Positions 10,493 through 22,900 of a DNA stretch of 64,000 nt are shown here, piece after piece (the first letter of the stretch is position 1; each line of letters opens with the position of its first letter). The position numbers and the translations under genes were made by a program. The notes beneath the pieces were generated by a model that worked only from the letters and a program-made list of their open reading frames with translations, ran no database searches and was not told the DNA's origin. The DNA is from Conus ventricosus (lineage: Eukaryota; Mollusca; Gastropoda; Neogastropoda; Conidae). The DNA is taken from the NCBI GenBank assembly GCA_018398815.1, contig CM031601.1:33378253-33442252 (forward strand). Reading direction: 5' to 3'.

Positions 10493-11684
10493 ATGAGTGC
10501 TTTCAAATATACTGATGCAAAATATTCTGTGGGGCCGCACTACAATCCTAAAAATATAGCAACTGATACTCTTGACATTGCTGTGACCCAGACTGCCTCT
10601 TTCATAAAAAGGTGAGTACTCCATTGAAGAGCTATCTTAACCCCCCTATTGAAAAAGAGCACATCCAGAAAGCGTGGTTTAGTCATCCGTTGCAGTTTTA
10701 TCAGAACCAGTTAAACTTTGCTGTGTCTTGTGCATCAACTGGGTGTGGAGTGTCGTATGCTAATCATTTAACTCATCCTGATCCTTTGGTGAGGTCAGTG
10801 TACAGATTTCATTTTTATTACACCTTCAGACGTATTTTGACTGAACTGCAAGCGCCATTACCGAATGACAAATCGTTTAATCCATTCAGCAACAGAATAG
10901 ACATGAAGGCTTTTGAAAGGATCTGTAACGAATTCAATATTAACATCAAGACAGACTTTAGACAAAAGTTGGATCTTGATCATGGCATAGGCACCCCTTA
11001 TTTTCGGGGCACGCACAGAAAGTATAAATATGTCTTGAAACCTCCTTTCAAAATTGTTCAGCCCTGGTCCATAGAGCAAGAGCATAAAACAGCATGGACA
11101 ACATTTATCTTAGACACTTCAAAGGGGCCTAACTAGAGCGGGAATAGAACGAATAAACGACTCTATTCGTACTTACGTTTGGTGTTTGCTAGGTTCGCAA
11201 GCACAGGCAAGATCGAGCATAACTGATCTTTCTACTGGCTTTGATGCACAAAAACAATACTTAGCAATTTAGAGGACGCCATTAATTCTACAGTTGATTT
11301 ACCTTCAAGTATTCAAAGGTACCAACATGTTTTACAATACGCAAGATCGAAAGTAGACTTTGCTGTTGGCACTGGTTTATACATGCGCCTTCTGACCTCA
11401 GACTCCAGATAGGTACAATAATAAACTATAATAATGAAATTCTTATAGCAGGCAATGAACAGAAGGTTGGAAAAAACGACATAAATTCTGAGCCAGTAAT
11501 ATTACAAACAATAAAAGAACACCCAAGATTAAGTCATCCAATCCCCGAAGACCAAACCCCCAAAGTCATTGAAGACTCAGCAAAGCTCGCGGACTCTGTT
11601 CGCGATGACCATGAATATGAAAAGACAGCGCTTGTTCTTGGATTAACTGGCATAGGATTACTTGGTCTTTATCTTACTAAATAG
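10493..11684 (+). CDS. Polinton protein with C-terminal membrane anchor (frame-broken)
   Basis: An ATG at 10493 opens a frame ending at 10615. The same protein continues in the frame of 10612-11136 and then, after further single-base shifts, to the TAG at 11682-11684, for a total near 390 residues. The middle part has a conserved-looking run of aromatic and charged residues (FHFYYTFRRIL near 10810). The last about 20 residues form a hydrophobic helix rich in G and L, consistent with a tail anchor. I do not recognise a function. Its 3' end overlaps the convergent gene at 11658 by 27 bp, typical of compact viral gene packing. Confidence 0.6.
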
Positions 11685-12896
11685 TAACCCAACTATTACG
11701 AGAACTAATGTCCATAAGTGCTCGGCCATATAAAGCCAACTACTTTGCTTGCAGTAGACAAAAGCCAGCTGACAATACCCCAATATTCCTGGTAAAGCGT
11801 TCACGGCTTTACCAGCTAATTTTTTTAATAAATTCGCAAGATGATCAAGCTGTTTTTTTTCCCATGATTTATCAGGTGGAGGCGATGGTGGTGGAGGCAC
11901 TGGACTTTGACCACCGCCGCCTGTAATAGCCAACACCAGTGTACTTATTGCAAATCCTAAGGCTGTTATAACGCTTACTAATGTGACTCCTTGCTCTCTA
12001 AAACAGTGTTCGGATTCGTTCTGCTAGCGTTGTGTCTTCATATAAAATTTTTCAGATAGTTTCTCTTATTCTATTCACTTGAGTTCGTAATTGGTCTCGG
12101 TTAGTAGTTAGCACTTCTAGTCTTGCTGATCTCTCTTGTTCAAGATCTTTTAGTCTTTGGGTTATTCTTTCTTTAATATCAGGCCCCACGATGCGGTCGT
12201 CAGCCTCAACGAGTTTTTCTTTTTTCTCTTTTTATATGCCCATCTAGTTCACCTAGTTTTGCTAAATTGTTTTGTTAATTCGCCTCTGATGGTTCTTAAA
12301 GCATGATCAAGGGCCTCTATTTCTCGCATGGGTAGCGGTGAGTCGTGTATAGTCTTTAACGCTGTTTCTTCTGAAAAACTGGATTCTGCTTCTATTACAT
12401 TTATTAATTCACCTGCTGATTGATTTAATTCTTTAAGTTCCATGTTTTGCATTTGGTTATCTGTTGGGAGTTCTTGCAGTGTGTTTTGAAGTTTAGAAAC
12501 TGCCTCCGCCCTTAATTTTGGCCTAACAAGGCCAAGGCGATTTTGATCTTTCACACTGAGTCTATTTCTAATTGAACCCACGGCTAAAACTTTGATGGGT
12601 CTTTTTAGTTGTAAGCTGAACAAGTTGTCCTTGGTCGCTCCTCACAAACAAATGGTCATCTTTTACTTCAAAATCATTAGGGTCTATAAATTCGGGAGGT
12701 TCTTGGCCTAAACTTGGTATAATGATCTGACCTTACTTTCTGTTAATTTATACCGACTTGTTGGTAATGTACTCCCGATTTCTGCTAATTCATCATGCAA
12801 TGAGAGCCCCGAGCGATGCCCCTCCCAAGGGGAAACACTCATGTCGTCTCCACGATCAAAAACATCATAATCTTCTTCGCCTTCAATTCCTGCCAT
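11658..12896 (-). CDS. Polinton coiled-coil/transmembrane protein (frame-broken)
   Basis: A conserved Polinton protein of about 400 residues read from ATG 12896. The N-terminus is acidic. It is followed by a VLAVGSIRNRLSVKDQNRLG-type segment near 12550, a long charged helical region that should form a coiled coil (12040-12240), the signature LAERIRTLFREQGVT near 11990, a hydrophobic helix (VSVITALGFAISTLV), then a glycine/proline-rich linker at about 11890. It ends with an amphipathic helix and a tryptophan-containing hydrophobic tail (LWTLVLVIVGLL). I recall the same order of parts in uncharacterised proteins from cnidarian and mollusc Polintons. At least four indels split it, two of them compensating near 11720-11790. 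A membrane or capsid-lining role is possible but unproven. Confidence 0.7.
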
Positions 12897-12934
12897 GTTT
12901 TTAAATAATTAACTTTTTATTTTGCTTCATAAAA
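12897..12934. promoter_or_regulatory. 38-bp divergent promoter candidate
   Basis: The only DNA between the start codons of two diverging genes. It is almost purely A/T, including TTAAATAATTAACTTTTTAT. A bidirectional core promoter is inferred. Confidence 0.4.
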
Positions 12935-14215
12935 ATGCCACAACAAGCACATGGCTCGATTCTTGACCCGCATAGAAAACAGAAAGAACCCTTGGCGTGA
13001 AGGGAAATAAGCGGACTATTACTGTTCCAAATAATCCATCTACTATTGATGCGGATCAAATTCTTACTGTCAAATTTCCAGACCTAGGAGCAAATGACGT
13101 GATTGTGCCAGGCTCTGCGCGTCTTACTTTCAAAATAGCGCTCGATTCAACAACAGACCCAAACAGGACAGTTGTACAGAACCTGGGGCGGGCAATCGTT
13201 AAGAAAATTTCTATAAACTTGAGGGGCAAGAAATATTTTCTTTACACAATGCAGACATATTTTTAACCTATTCTGATCTATGGCTAACCGGGAATGAAAG
13301 GGAAGATCTTGCGTTTCAAGGAATCGGCAATGAAGAAGCACTAAAACTTAGAATAGGCGCTGAACTCGCCTCAGGTGCTAAAAGCAGCAAAAAGGCTTTA
13401 GCTGTAAGTTATGCGTATGGTAATCGCTTTTCCATTCCCTTAGATTTTGAGTTGTTTAAAAGCGCATGCGCCATACTTTCAAGGAGCATTAAAAGACAGA
13501 CTGTCATATGAACTAACTTTTAACGAATACAAACGTGTTATTAGATCAACAGAAACGAAGCAAAGTACAGCATTTCTGACATCACGTTAGAGTTTGACGT
13601 TGTTAGCAACCCTAATTTAGCAAGGCTGATTGAACAACAATATCAGTCAAAATTAGCAATATATTACGAAAGAGTGATTCATCATACAACATATCCTAGA
13701 AGCAGGGCAGACACTATATGGAATTTTAGTTTTAGCGTCTCAGCAAGATCGCTTAAAGGTATTTTATTGCTGTGTGAAGATGAAGAACCATTCAAAAGAG
13801 GAAGTGAAAAGTTTTTAATCCAAAAATAACGAAAGTACAATGTTCGATTGAGGGCAGTCCTAACCAAATCTATGCTAGCGGGGTTAAAACCCTTTTCAGC
13901 ATTTTGATGAAATAAGAAAACTGTTTGGAGGTGGGAGGTGTAGAAATCCAACAGTTGACCTTGTGGCTAAAGATCTACACCTTCACAATGTTAGGCTTGA
14001 TGATTATTTAACAACAAAATACGGTTTATGGATTGACCTAAGGTCAACGGAGGATAATCAGTTACATGGAAAGCGGGAGAACTGTGAGAGACGTAATAAA
14101 CATTCAAATTGATAAAGAAGAAGAAGCTGATAAACCGCTTAATGTACATTTGTTTTTATTATATGATGCGCAGCTGAATATTGAAGCTAACAGATTAAAA
14201 GATATACAATACTAA
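12935..14215 (+). CDS. MCP: candidate major capsid (hexon-like) protein (frame-broken)
   Basis: Starts at ATG 12935 and ends TAA 14213-14215, giving about 425 residues. The N-terminal block TITVPNNPSTIDADQILTVK, the later YGNRFSIPLDFELF (near 13425), TIWNFSFSVSARSLKGILLL (near 13715) and the C-terminal HLFLLYDAQLNIE agree with a Polinton protein that I believe is the double-jelly-roll major capsid protein of the adintovirus type. The length, all-beta appearance and position upstream of PolB fit. Frames change near 13000, 13230, 13470, 13550, 13830 and 13890. The main uncertainty is whether this is the major capsid or another jelly-roll capsid protein. Confidence 0.6.
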
Positions 14216-14238
14216 ATTATTTTTATTTTATAAAAAGC

Positions 14239-14935
14239 ATGTCTGTTCAAGTTTATCCAAATGTGCCTACAGCGCCGCCAAAGAAGAGATAGTAGAAACC
14301 CCTAACATAAAAACCTTTAGATTAACCAACATTACACAAATGCAGCAAGTACTAGAGCAAGACCTTTCAAAATACAGCAAAACCAAACGAAGGTATTCTG
14401 CTGCCTTTAATGCTGTTACTTATGTTAATACTGGAGCATCAACTATAAGTGCTCTATCAGCAGGAACGAGTGTTGGTCTCTTAGCAACGGGCATAGGCGC
14501 CCCCGCAGCTTTACCTCTAGGAGGTTTGTCTTTAGCTCTCGGTCTGTGTTCAATTAGCTGTAAGTGCGGCTGGCAAAAAATTAAAAACTAAACTCCAAAA
14601 GCACACAGCTATGGTTCAACTAATAACGGCTAAACTTAGTTTGTTCAAACTGACAATAAATAAAGCGCTTGTTGACTCAAACATCACGGATGAAGAATTT
14701 AATCGTTTACAGGCCGATTTGATGACTACAAAAGACAAAAGTTTGATCTTCAAAGAAAGGCGAGGACAAGTTTTTCTCAACAGCCAGACCCCGAGCAGAT
14801 AAAAAAGGAATGCTTAAAAAAAGTAAATGAGACATTAAACTCTGTTCTAAACAGCTCACATTAACAACGCCAAAGGGTGTTTATACTTTAGTTTATGAGT
14901 CCAAGCGCAAAAAGACCGTTGATATTTGGTTCTGA
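14239..14935 (+). CDS. Polinton membrane protein with glycine-rich hydrophobic core
   Basis: Starts at ATG 14239, 24 bp after the capsid candidate on the same strand, and ends TGA 14933-14935, about 220 residues. Order: short polar N-terminus, basic stretch (SKTKRRYS), a long Ala/Gly/Leu-rich hydrophobic region (14430-14560) able to form two helices, then a charged helical part containing NITDEEFNRLQADL, and a basic C-terminus. This layout recurs in uncharacterised proteins of invertebrate Polintons. A membrane-active or virion-internal role is plausible but unproven. Frames shift near 14290, 14570, 14720 and after 14800. Confidence 0.6.
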
Positions 14936-14988
14936 TTAAGTATTTTTTTTTTAATTAAATAAATTTTTGGCTTAGAAAGAAAGACAGC

Positions 14989-17900
14989 ATGGCTAAGATA
15001 TATGAAGGACAAGACGAATTGTTTGAAGGAATGCTCGAGAGAGAGCGTTTATCAAGAGCACTGAATGATATTGATTTAGAAGTCATTGACCCAACAAACG
15101 TACAGGCAAGTGTTGTACATGCTATTTCTCAAGTTCCAAGTAAACTAACAATAGACCCGCCAGTTAAAGTAATGTTAGCTGTTTTAATCGACTATATAAC
15201 AATAAATGAAGAAAAATCTAGAAGTTTGGGTCTCAACTAAACAACAGACTATTCTTTCCTCTAATGACTTAACACCGGGTTGGGCAGACGAACTGCTTAC
15301 ACAGTTTGACGCTGCCGCTGAAGAAGCCAAAATGAGAGGCTCTGGTTGGTCAAGGGCGCAGTCTTAGAGATTAGATTAAAACAGGCTAAGTATGCACCGA
15401 TTGTAGGCAAGGCTTACATTCCGCTACCCCGAGAGTTGGTTTTAAAGAGAGCAGTTTTAAACATAAAAATTCAGACAACAAATGTTTCATGTGGTGCGTT
15501 CTGCAAGGCTGCATCATGTCCGCGAACACGCAGAGAGAGTGACTAACTATCGGCAATACACCAAAGATCTTAACTTCAATGGAATATCCTTTCCTGTTAG
15601 TGTAGACCAAATTGATCAGTTTGAAGAACAAAACAACCCAATAACTGTTAAATGTATACACATGGGATGAGGAAACAAATTTGGCGCCAATTAAAGTGTC
15701 CAAGAACAGTCCAACAGTAGGCGAACCAGCCAAAAGTCATGTGGACTTACTCCTAATGTTTTCGCCAGCAGGGCTGCCCCATTACACATTGATACGCACA
15801 ATGAGCAGATTATTGGCGCATACTTCAAAAAACACTAACATACAAGAATTCTGCAGAAAATGTTTAACAAGAATTCCATCTGTGCAAGCCGCGAGTGAAC
15901 ATAAAACATTGTAAAAGTTCTGTAGACTGTAAGACAGAACTAACTACGCCCCCGCCAGGATCTAAAGTTAGTTTTAAGAACTGGAAACGCGGCTGCAAAA
16001 TTCTCCATACGTAGTTTACGCAGACTTCGAGTCGCTTATTGTTCTTATGAAGGGCAGCACCACAAAAACTTCGAAAAACAGTCTAATGAGTAATCATCAG
16101 ATTTGTTCATTTGCCTTCATTATTGTTAGGTCGGATGGCGTTTATTCAGAACCAGAATTATATAGAGGACCGGATGCTGCAGAAACATTCTTAAAACGCA
16201 TGCAGCAAGTGCGTAACGCCTGTTCTAATAATCTAAACTTATCTGAAATCATAATGGCGCCTGAAGACCAACAACAGTATGACTCAGCCACGCATTGTTG
16301 GATTTGCGGTTTAGAGCTAACGCCCAAGAGTGTAAACCCCACAGTAAGAGACCATGATCACATTAGCGGAAAGTTTAGAGGTGCAGCGCATAACAAATGC
16401 AATCTTCAACTAAAGTTTGATCCAAAGACATGGAAGCTGCCTGTATTCTTTCACAACTTGCGAGGTTATGACTCTCACCTTATAATGCAAGCAGTAACCA
16501 GCGCCTTCAGGGTAGCATGCATTGCACAGTTCATCAGAAAAGTACATGTGTTTCACTTTAAATAACATGTCTTTCTACGACTCTATGCAGCACATGATGG
16601 ATCATTAGAGTCACTAGCTATGTCCTTAAAGTCCTGCCCAATAACGGAAGAATATTTTGACCCAACTCTTGTTAGAAAGGGCGTTTACCCTTATGAGTAC
16701 ATGAACAGTTGGGAAAGGTTTGATGAAGATACACTTCCACCTAAAGGCGCGTTCTTTTCTAGTCTTAGAGGAAAGGACATCAGCGACTCCGATTACCAAC
16801 AATGCTCAAGATGCGTGGCAGAAGTTAGAGTGTAAAACGATGGGAGACTATCATGATTCATACTTGATGGCTGATGTATGTTTGTTGGCGGACGTCTTTG
16901 AAAATTATAGAAAGACCTGCATGAAACATTATAGCCTGGATCCCGCGCATTACATTTCTGCGCCCGGGATGAGTTGGGATGCTTTCTTAAGTTTACTGGA
17001 GTACAGATTGATTTATTGTCTGACCTACCAATGATTCAGATGATTAAAAAACGGATTGCGTGGAGGAATTAGTATGGCGTCGCATCATTACTGTAAAGCA
17101 AACAACAAATACTTGGACGACTATGATCCGAGTAAAAGGTCTAACTATCTCATGTATTTAGATGCAAACAATCTGTATGGATGGGCAATGGCGCAATCAC
17201 TTCCATTACGTAACTTCAAGATGTACACAGGTACAAATAATATTCAAAAAGCATTAAAGTGGTTGGGCAGTTTAAAACGCCTGATCAACAGCGTGGTTTC
17301 ATTCTAGAAGTTGACTTAGAATATCCTCATGAACTCCATGACCTACATAATGACTATCCATTAGCAGCAGAAAGTCTAAAGATGAATCCAAGAGAGCCGC
17401 CTAAACTTGTGCCTAATCTTCGAGGCAAAAAAAATTATGTCTGCCATTACAGACTTCTACAATTTTATTTAAGACACGGTTTGAAGTTAACAGCTGTTCA
17501 TCGCATAATTGCTTTTGATCAAGAACAGTTCATGAAACCATACATCATGAAGAACACTGATCTTAGAACTAAATCCACAGATGCTTCAGAACAAGACTTT
17601 TTAAGCTGATGAACAACAGCTGTTTTGGAAAGACTATGGAGAATCCGCACAAGCGCAAAGATGTCAGATTAGTCACCAAAGAGAACGAAGCAATTAAGCT
17701 AACTTCAAAACCTAATTATCAGGACTTTAGAAGATTTCATGATCCCCTTTTTTGGCATAATGATGAAAAAAAAGAAAGTCAAATTAGACAAACCTGTATT
17801 TATTGGGTTTACTGTTTTAGAATTATCAAAGCTTTTGATGTTAGAATTTCTTTATGACTACTTTAAGCCCTTTGTATCCTGAGTCCAGAGTACTTTACAC

Positions 17901-18389
17901 AGATACAGATAGTTTTGTTATAGATATTCCTACTGAAGACATCTATAAAGACATGGAAATGGAAGTAGCTAAAGGACATGCGGGATGGTATGACACGTCC
18001 GATTATCCTAAAGACTCGCCTTTACATTCAATTACTAACAAGAAGGTTTTAGGAAAGATGAAGGATGAATTATCTGGAAAGGTGATCAAGGAGTATGTGG
18101 GGTTAAGGTAAAAAAATGTACAGTATTTCGAGCCACGGGGAAAATCATTAAGAAAGCAAAGGGAATATCTCGCAGCGTTGTGCAGTCAAACATATCACAT
18201 GACAACTACAAAGAAGCATTGTTTGGCAATAAGACTTTTCATCATGACAACGTAAAACTGCGATCTAATCTACATGAGATCAACACAACTGTTGTAACAA
18301 AGAAGTCGTTAGATAGAACAAACACAAAACGTGTGTTTGTTAATCCAGAGTTTTCATATGCAATCGGGCACTGGAGAACCGTAAATTAA
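14989..18389 (+). CDS. POLB: protein-primed family B DNA polymerase (frame-broken)
   Basis: Replicates the element from its TIRs. Starting at ATG 14989, the locus is about 1,130 residues long, normal for Polintons. Order: N-terminal domain with a GSGW motif (15340); a Cys-rich finger near 15855; exonuclease motif I YADFES (16018); a zinc-binding WICG...RDHDH...HNKCNLQ cluster (16300-16410); exonuclease motif II HNLRGYDSH (16455); polymerase motif A YLDANNLYG (17155); motif B KLMNNSCFGKT (17603); and motif C YTDTDSF (17896). The conserved C-terminus ends HWRTVN at TAA 18387-18389. All catalytic carboxylates seen are retained, yet a dozen or more single-base indels break the frame. It abuts the integrase tail to tail with no spacer. 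Confidence 0.92.
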
Positions 18390-19342
18390 TTAAAGCGGAA
18401 CTGTGCCCGGCGGGATTATCTGCAGTTCTTCCTTCACAAAGATCTTTGAGGAGCTGGTTGTTTTGTTGTGTCAGTTTCTCGTAAATAATACACGGGCGGA
18501 TTCATTTTTACAATTCTTTTTATTTCGTACGGGTCAACACTCCAAACCGGATCAGTTGCCCTGATGCGAGTGTCCCCTTCTGCTTCCCCCGGTAAAAAAA
18601 AGGTACCTTACTTTCAATCCAAATGGTAATATTTGCTGGATGAAGACTCTCCTTCAGCAACATTTATTGTTTTTCTTTTGATTGCTTGTTACTGGCTTTA
18701 GCCCCTTTAAATTCTTCATTATTCATTGCGCGCAAAACTGAGGGCAATCTTCTAACCCATTCTGTGTTGCGAGAATTGTCAATCAGCTCTCTGTGATACT
18801 GGTAGGAAAAAAGTTTTTCGGCTAACTGTTTGTTAAAGTTTTCGACTAAAGCCTGTGATCTGTGAACTCCTGGAATGCCTCTTTTAATGGTAACTCTATG
18901 TTTCAACAATAATTGATTCACTTGGCCTTTAAATTCTTTTCCATCATCGACTTGAAATCATGCGAGGGAAAGTTAAGGGGCCTCGCTGGTATATCAGCTG
19001 TATGGCAACAGCAACAGCAGAAGCACTCTTTTGTGTTAATGGTTCTGCATCTTTGTATCTTGAAGCCATGTCAATGACTGTGAGTGCGTACTTAAATCTT
19101 TTTCGTCTAATCCTATCAGAGGGTAAATATAGAAGATCCATTTGATGGGTGTCGTTCGGTATTGTATTAACAAAGTGTGGTCTCTGTATTCGTCTAGGGG
19201 CAGGTAAATAAATTTGCCAAATTGCTTGTTTAGATAACCATTCCTTTGCTGTTTGTTCACTGACTCCTGCCGCTTGGCTTAGCTTTTTAATTGCTGTGAT
19301 GCCCTTCCAATATCCTTTGGGCGAATAATAGATTTTGTTCAT
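18390..19342 (-). CDS. INT: retrovirus-like DDE integrase (frame-broken)
   Basis: Inserts the element and creates the 6-bp duplication. Starting at ATG 19342, the N-terminal part (GYWKGITAIKKL...VSEQTAKEWL) is the helical pre-core domain of Polinton integrases. The catalytic core has D1 in HQMDLLYLP (codon 19136-19138), D2 in VDDGKEF (18943-18948) and E in ALVENFN (codon 18841-18843), about 34 residues after D2. The core is followed by TEWVRRLPSVLRAMN. The C-terminal domain, in shifted frames, has a TDPVWSVDPYEI block near 18545 and ends EELQIIPPGT before the stop at 18390-18392. Frames break near 18950 and 18600-18660. The DDE triad is intact. It is convergent with POLB. Confidence 0.9.
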
Positions 19343-19359
19343 TTTTTATTCAGCCAATA

Positions 19360-19763
19360 TTATGTTTCAACAAAATACACAACGGTCATACCAACGACAA
19401 TAAACGCGATTTCTTGCATCTTTTGTTTTTCTGATGGTTGATAAAAGTCACTGAATTTTGGTGGGGGCAATGTCTCGATTGGTTTGCCTGTTACTAGATA
19501 ATATTGTTTTATTGCTTGATCAACATTTTTAAATGTGTAAGCTGCATGCCCCTGTCTTTTCAGTGTGTCATTAATAAAATCTAACTGCTCAAGTCTCTGG
19601 CCTTTCATAGGCGTCTTGTGCAGCTGCTAGTTGCTCCATAGCTTTGGGTTTTGTCTTTTTCTCTCGCCGTCATTCCCCAGTTTACTAAATGCGAAATTAC
19701 TTCCGCTAAAAAGCAAGCGCATTCCCCCACAGCGCCGCCTATCATTATTGCGAGTGAAGCCAT
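19360..19763 (-). CDS. small Polinton membrane protein (frame-broken)
   Basis: Opens at ATG 19763 with a hydrophobic N-terminus (MASLAIMIGGAVGE) and continues after a shift near 19600-19640 into a frame ending at 19360, about 130 residues. The C-terminal KFSDFYQPSEKQKMQEIAFI, followed by a hydrophobic helix, is a signature I recall from conserved small Polinton proteins of unknown role. It precedes the integrase on the same strand with 17 bp between them, suggesting co-transcription. Confidence 0.6.
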
Positions 19764-19783
19764 TTTTATAAATGAATTTTTTT

Positions 19784-19954
19784 CTACATATTTATATTGT
19801 CGGAATTATTCCTTGCTTTTAAATAAAAAATCTTTTGAGCAACCGAAGCTGCAATGAAGCAATCAGTTTTTGGCTGAACCTCAAAGCCTATTTTTGCCAA
19901 GACTGCTGGTTTAATTCTTAACGGGTTTTTTACCAAGCTTGAGTATCCTCCCAT
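19784..19954 (-). CDS. small ORF, 56 residues
   Basis: Complete frame from ATG 19954 to TAG 19784-19786, 20 bp upstream of the membrane protein on the same strand. Basic N-terminal half, no motif recognised. It could be the 3' part of a larger gene lost in the garbled block to its right. Confidence 0.35.
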   Translation of the reverse strand: MGGYSSLVKNPLRIKPAVLAKIGFEVQPKTDCFIAASVAQKIFYLKARNNSDNINM

Positions 19955-22900
19955 TTAGCCCCCTCCAATAACACAAATGGTATAAAAGGGTTTTTAGAAA
20001 ACAGTTTTTTTGGGTTTGGCCCCTTTTTTATAAAAAAAATAATTATAATTATTAAAAAACAAAACAGGGGATGATCTACTACGGGTACAAGGCGGCCTAA
20101 ACCTCCTAAAACTATGAATAAAACCAATTTTGATGATCAAGCTATTATCCCCAAAAAAGGGGAAGAGGCGGGTATTTTTTGGCAGCTGGGGGAAAACAAA
20201 ACCCAATTCCTCGAACTAAAATTTCCGCTTTGAAAAAATTTTAAACAGATGCCCCGCAAGACTTTTTAAAGTATCAAAAACATAGTGAAGCGCACCCGGG
20301 GTCTAAAATGGGAAAATGGGGGGCAAACGGTTTTTTAAGTTTTACCCCTTAACTAGTCATAATTTGCCCCCAAAGGGGTTTCTGAACAAGATTTTATGTA
20401 AGTTTTAACGCAGGATCCATTTTTAAAAAAAGTCTTTTGGGGTCCCCTGGGGTTTGGGGATCTAACTACATTTTTGGGGGAACATTGTTTATCGCCTTTA
20501 AACCCATGGATTAAAAACCCCTTTTTTAAAATCATATGATTTTTTTTCCCCCTTCAAAATGAACGATCTGGAAAATCCAAAAACAAAAACACTGAATCAG
20601 GTGGGAAAAAAAAAACCCAAACCCAGAAAATCGGGCCAGAAAACACTAAATCAGGTGGAGACCAATTAAAAACCCCTGGGCGGGGTTTAAAGGGCCGGGA
20701 AAAAAAAATTAGCAAGGGGGAAAAAACCCAAAAAAAATTTAATTTTTCAGAAAAATGACTCACCCATAAAAACAAACACCGCCAACCCCCAAAAGAAAAC
20801 AAGTTTTTTTCAAGGGCCACATAAAAACCCCATGTATTCAACCCCCCCAAAGCCCCTTTCATGTAAAATTGAATTTAAAAAACTGTTCCCCATTTTTGGG
20901 CTTTTTGCTCCCTGCGGGGGGGCGGTTTTTACGGTTAAAAATATATAAAAAACGCGGGCCCAAAAACAAGACCCAAAAATCTCCACCCTAAATACAAAAG
21001 GGGCCGAACACAACTGCACCCCAAAAAACCGCCAATAAAAAAGGGGCATCATTTTGATCCATTTATAATGGAAATATTTTTAAAAACTTAATTTTAATTT
21101 TTTATAAAAAAAGGGATCAGGGCGTATTAAAAAATGATAAAGTAAATAAATAAAAAAACGGAGTCTAAAAAAAGCCCTTTTCCTTTAAGCCCCCAAATTG
21201 TAAAAATGGGGGGTTGCTTCGGGGTAAGCCCTTTCCAAAAAGATCTAGCAGAGAAGGGCTGAAAAGCCCACCCCCCAACGATGACGCTTTTTTGAGGCTT
21301 GTTTGATATTTTTAAGGCATCGGCTTTTTAAATAAAAACATATTTTGGAAATTTTTTTTGTTTAATTTTAAAAAACCCTTGAATAAAAATTTTGGGTTTT
21401 GTCCCTTAGAGGTTTACTTAGTTATGATCTTGGGTGCCCTTAATCAAAACTTAATTAAAAACATAATAAGGGAAATTTAAATTAACCCCCTTGAAGTTTA
21501 AAAAAAAATTAAATTTAAAAACCCCTTAAAATTAAAAACTTGGGGGGGACTTGAAGTGATTTAATTAAAAACTTAAAGTGCCTTAAATGTGGGCATCCCG
21601 GGGGAAAGGGGTGGCATGTTTTTTTGGGGGTGGGGGTGGGGGGAGGGGGTGGGGCATTTTTTTGGGGGTGGGGTGGGGGGGAAGGTGTGCATGTGGGGGG
21701 GGGGTTTGGGGGGAGGAGGTGTGAAAAATTGGCCGTGGGGTGGGGGGGGGAAACATCTCCCCCATTTAACGAGCCCCAAACTACATCCTTTTAGACCCCA
21801 ACTGCTAAATATACCCGTTCTATAAAAAGGGGTTTTTTTTATAGTAGCGGGTAAACAAGGCGGATTTCCCCAACAGCCCCTCTTGCTGCTAAAAATGGGC
21901 CGTTCATGAAAAAAGGGGGCTATTTATAAAAAGGGGGGTTTTTTTCCCCACGGGCCCCCTTGCTGCAAAAAAATACCCTTCATTTTAAAAAGGGCTTTTT
22001 TTATAGCAAGGGGGTTTCCCCCGGGCCATTTTCCTTTTGCTCACTTCACAATAACACGGGTTAGCACCTCCCAACCACACCCCACCACCACCCCCCACCA
22101 CCTCTGGCGAAAGGCCGCGAGAAAAAGCCCCGACAGGTGGGGGGTTGTGAGGGTCAGCAAAAGGCCTGCTGCCGCGGGGTTTTTGGCGAGGAAGTGAAAC
22201 GGTGGGGGCCGGACAAAAAAAAAAGGGGAAAAAAAAAAAGAAAGCTAGGGGGGGGTTTCCAGGGTTACGCCACTTGAATAGTTTGGGGCTGCTGTGTGGG
22301 GCAAACAGAGTAAAACACACCACCACTGCCCCCCCCCCCAAAACCAAACCACCCCGCAAACATTGGCACACCACACCACACACACACGCGGGGGAGAGAG
22401 CACTCACTCCTCTAAAACTAAAAAAGCCTTTAAATGTTAAACGGCTTTTTTATAGAAAGGCGGGCCCTTCCGCACGGGCCGCCCCCCCGGCTACGCACTA
22501 CTCCCTCCAACGGGTAGATGTACTAAGGTCTGCCTAGCCCTATCTTTTTTTTTTTCCCCAAAACCCTTTCGAAAATCCCCTTTTCCATTGGGCATAAGGG
22601 CAAAACTTGAAGGCAGTTTAAACCGGTTAAAAAATTAAAAAGTAGAAAAGTAACACATCTTAATACACAAAATGAACGCCATTTTTTTTTAAACCCGGTT
22701 TTTTAGCTGTCTAAAGCCAGCCCCAAAAAATAAACGCGTGAGGGGTTTTTTTTTGGGCCTTGGGGGCCAATTTTCAACAATGCAGCCCCCTTTTTTTAAA
22801 AAAAATTAAAGGAACCCCATCTCACCCAAATAGTCAAAAAACTAAAAAACTATTTACATCTTGTTTTAAATTTCCTTGAACCAACAAATTTTAAAGGGAT

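Noticed and set aside
11708..11926. Plus-strand ORF of 72 residues in the Polinton
   Set aside because: Shadow of the coiled-coil/membrane protein on the minus strand.
21573..21825. Pro-rich and Gly-rich ORFs
   Set aside because: Products of G/C homopolymers in the garbled block.
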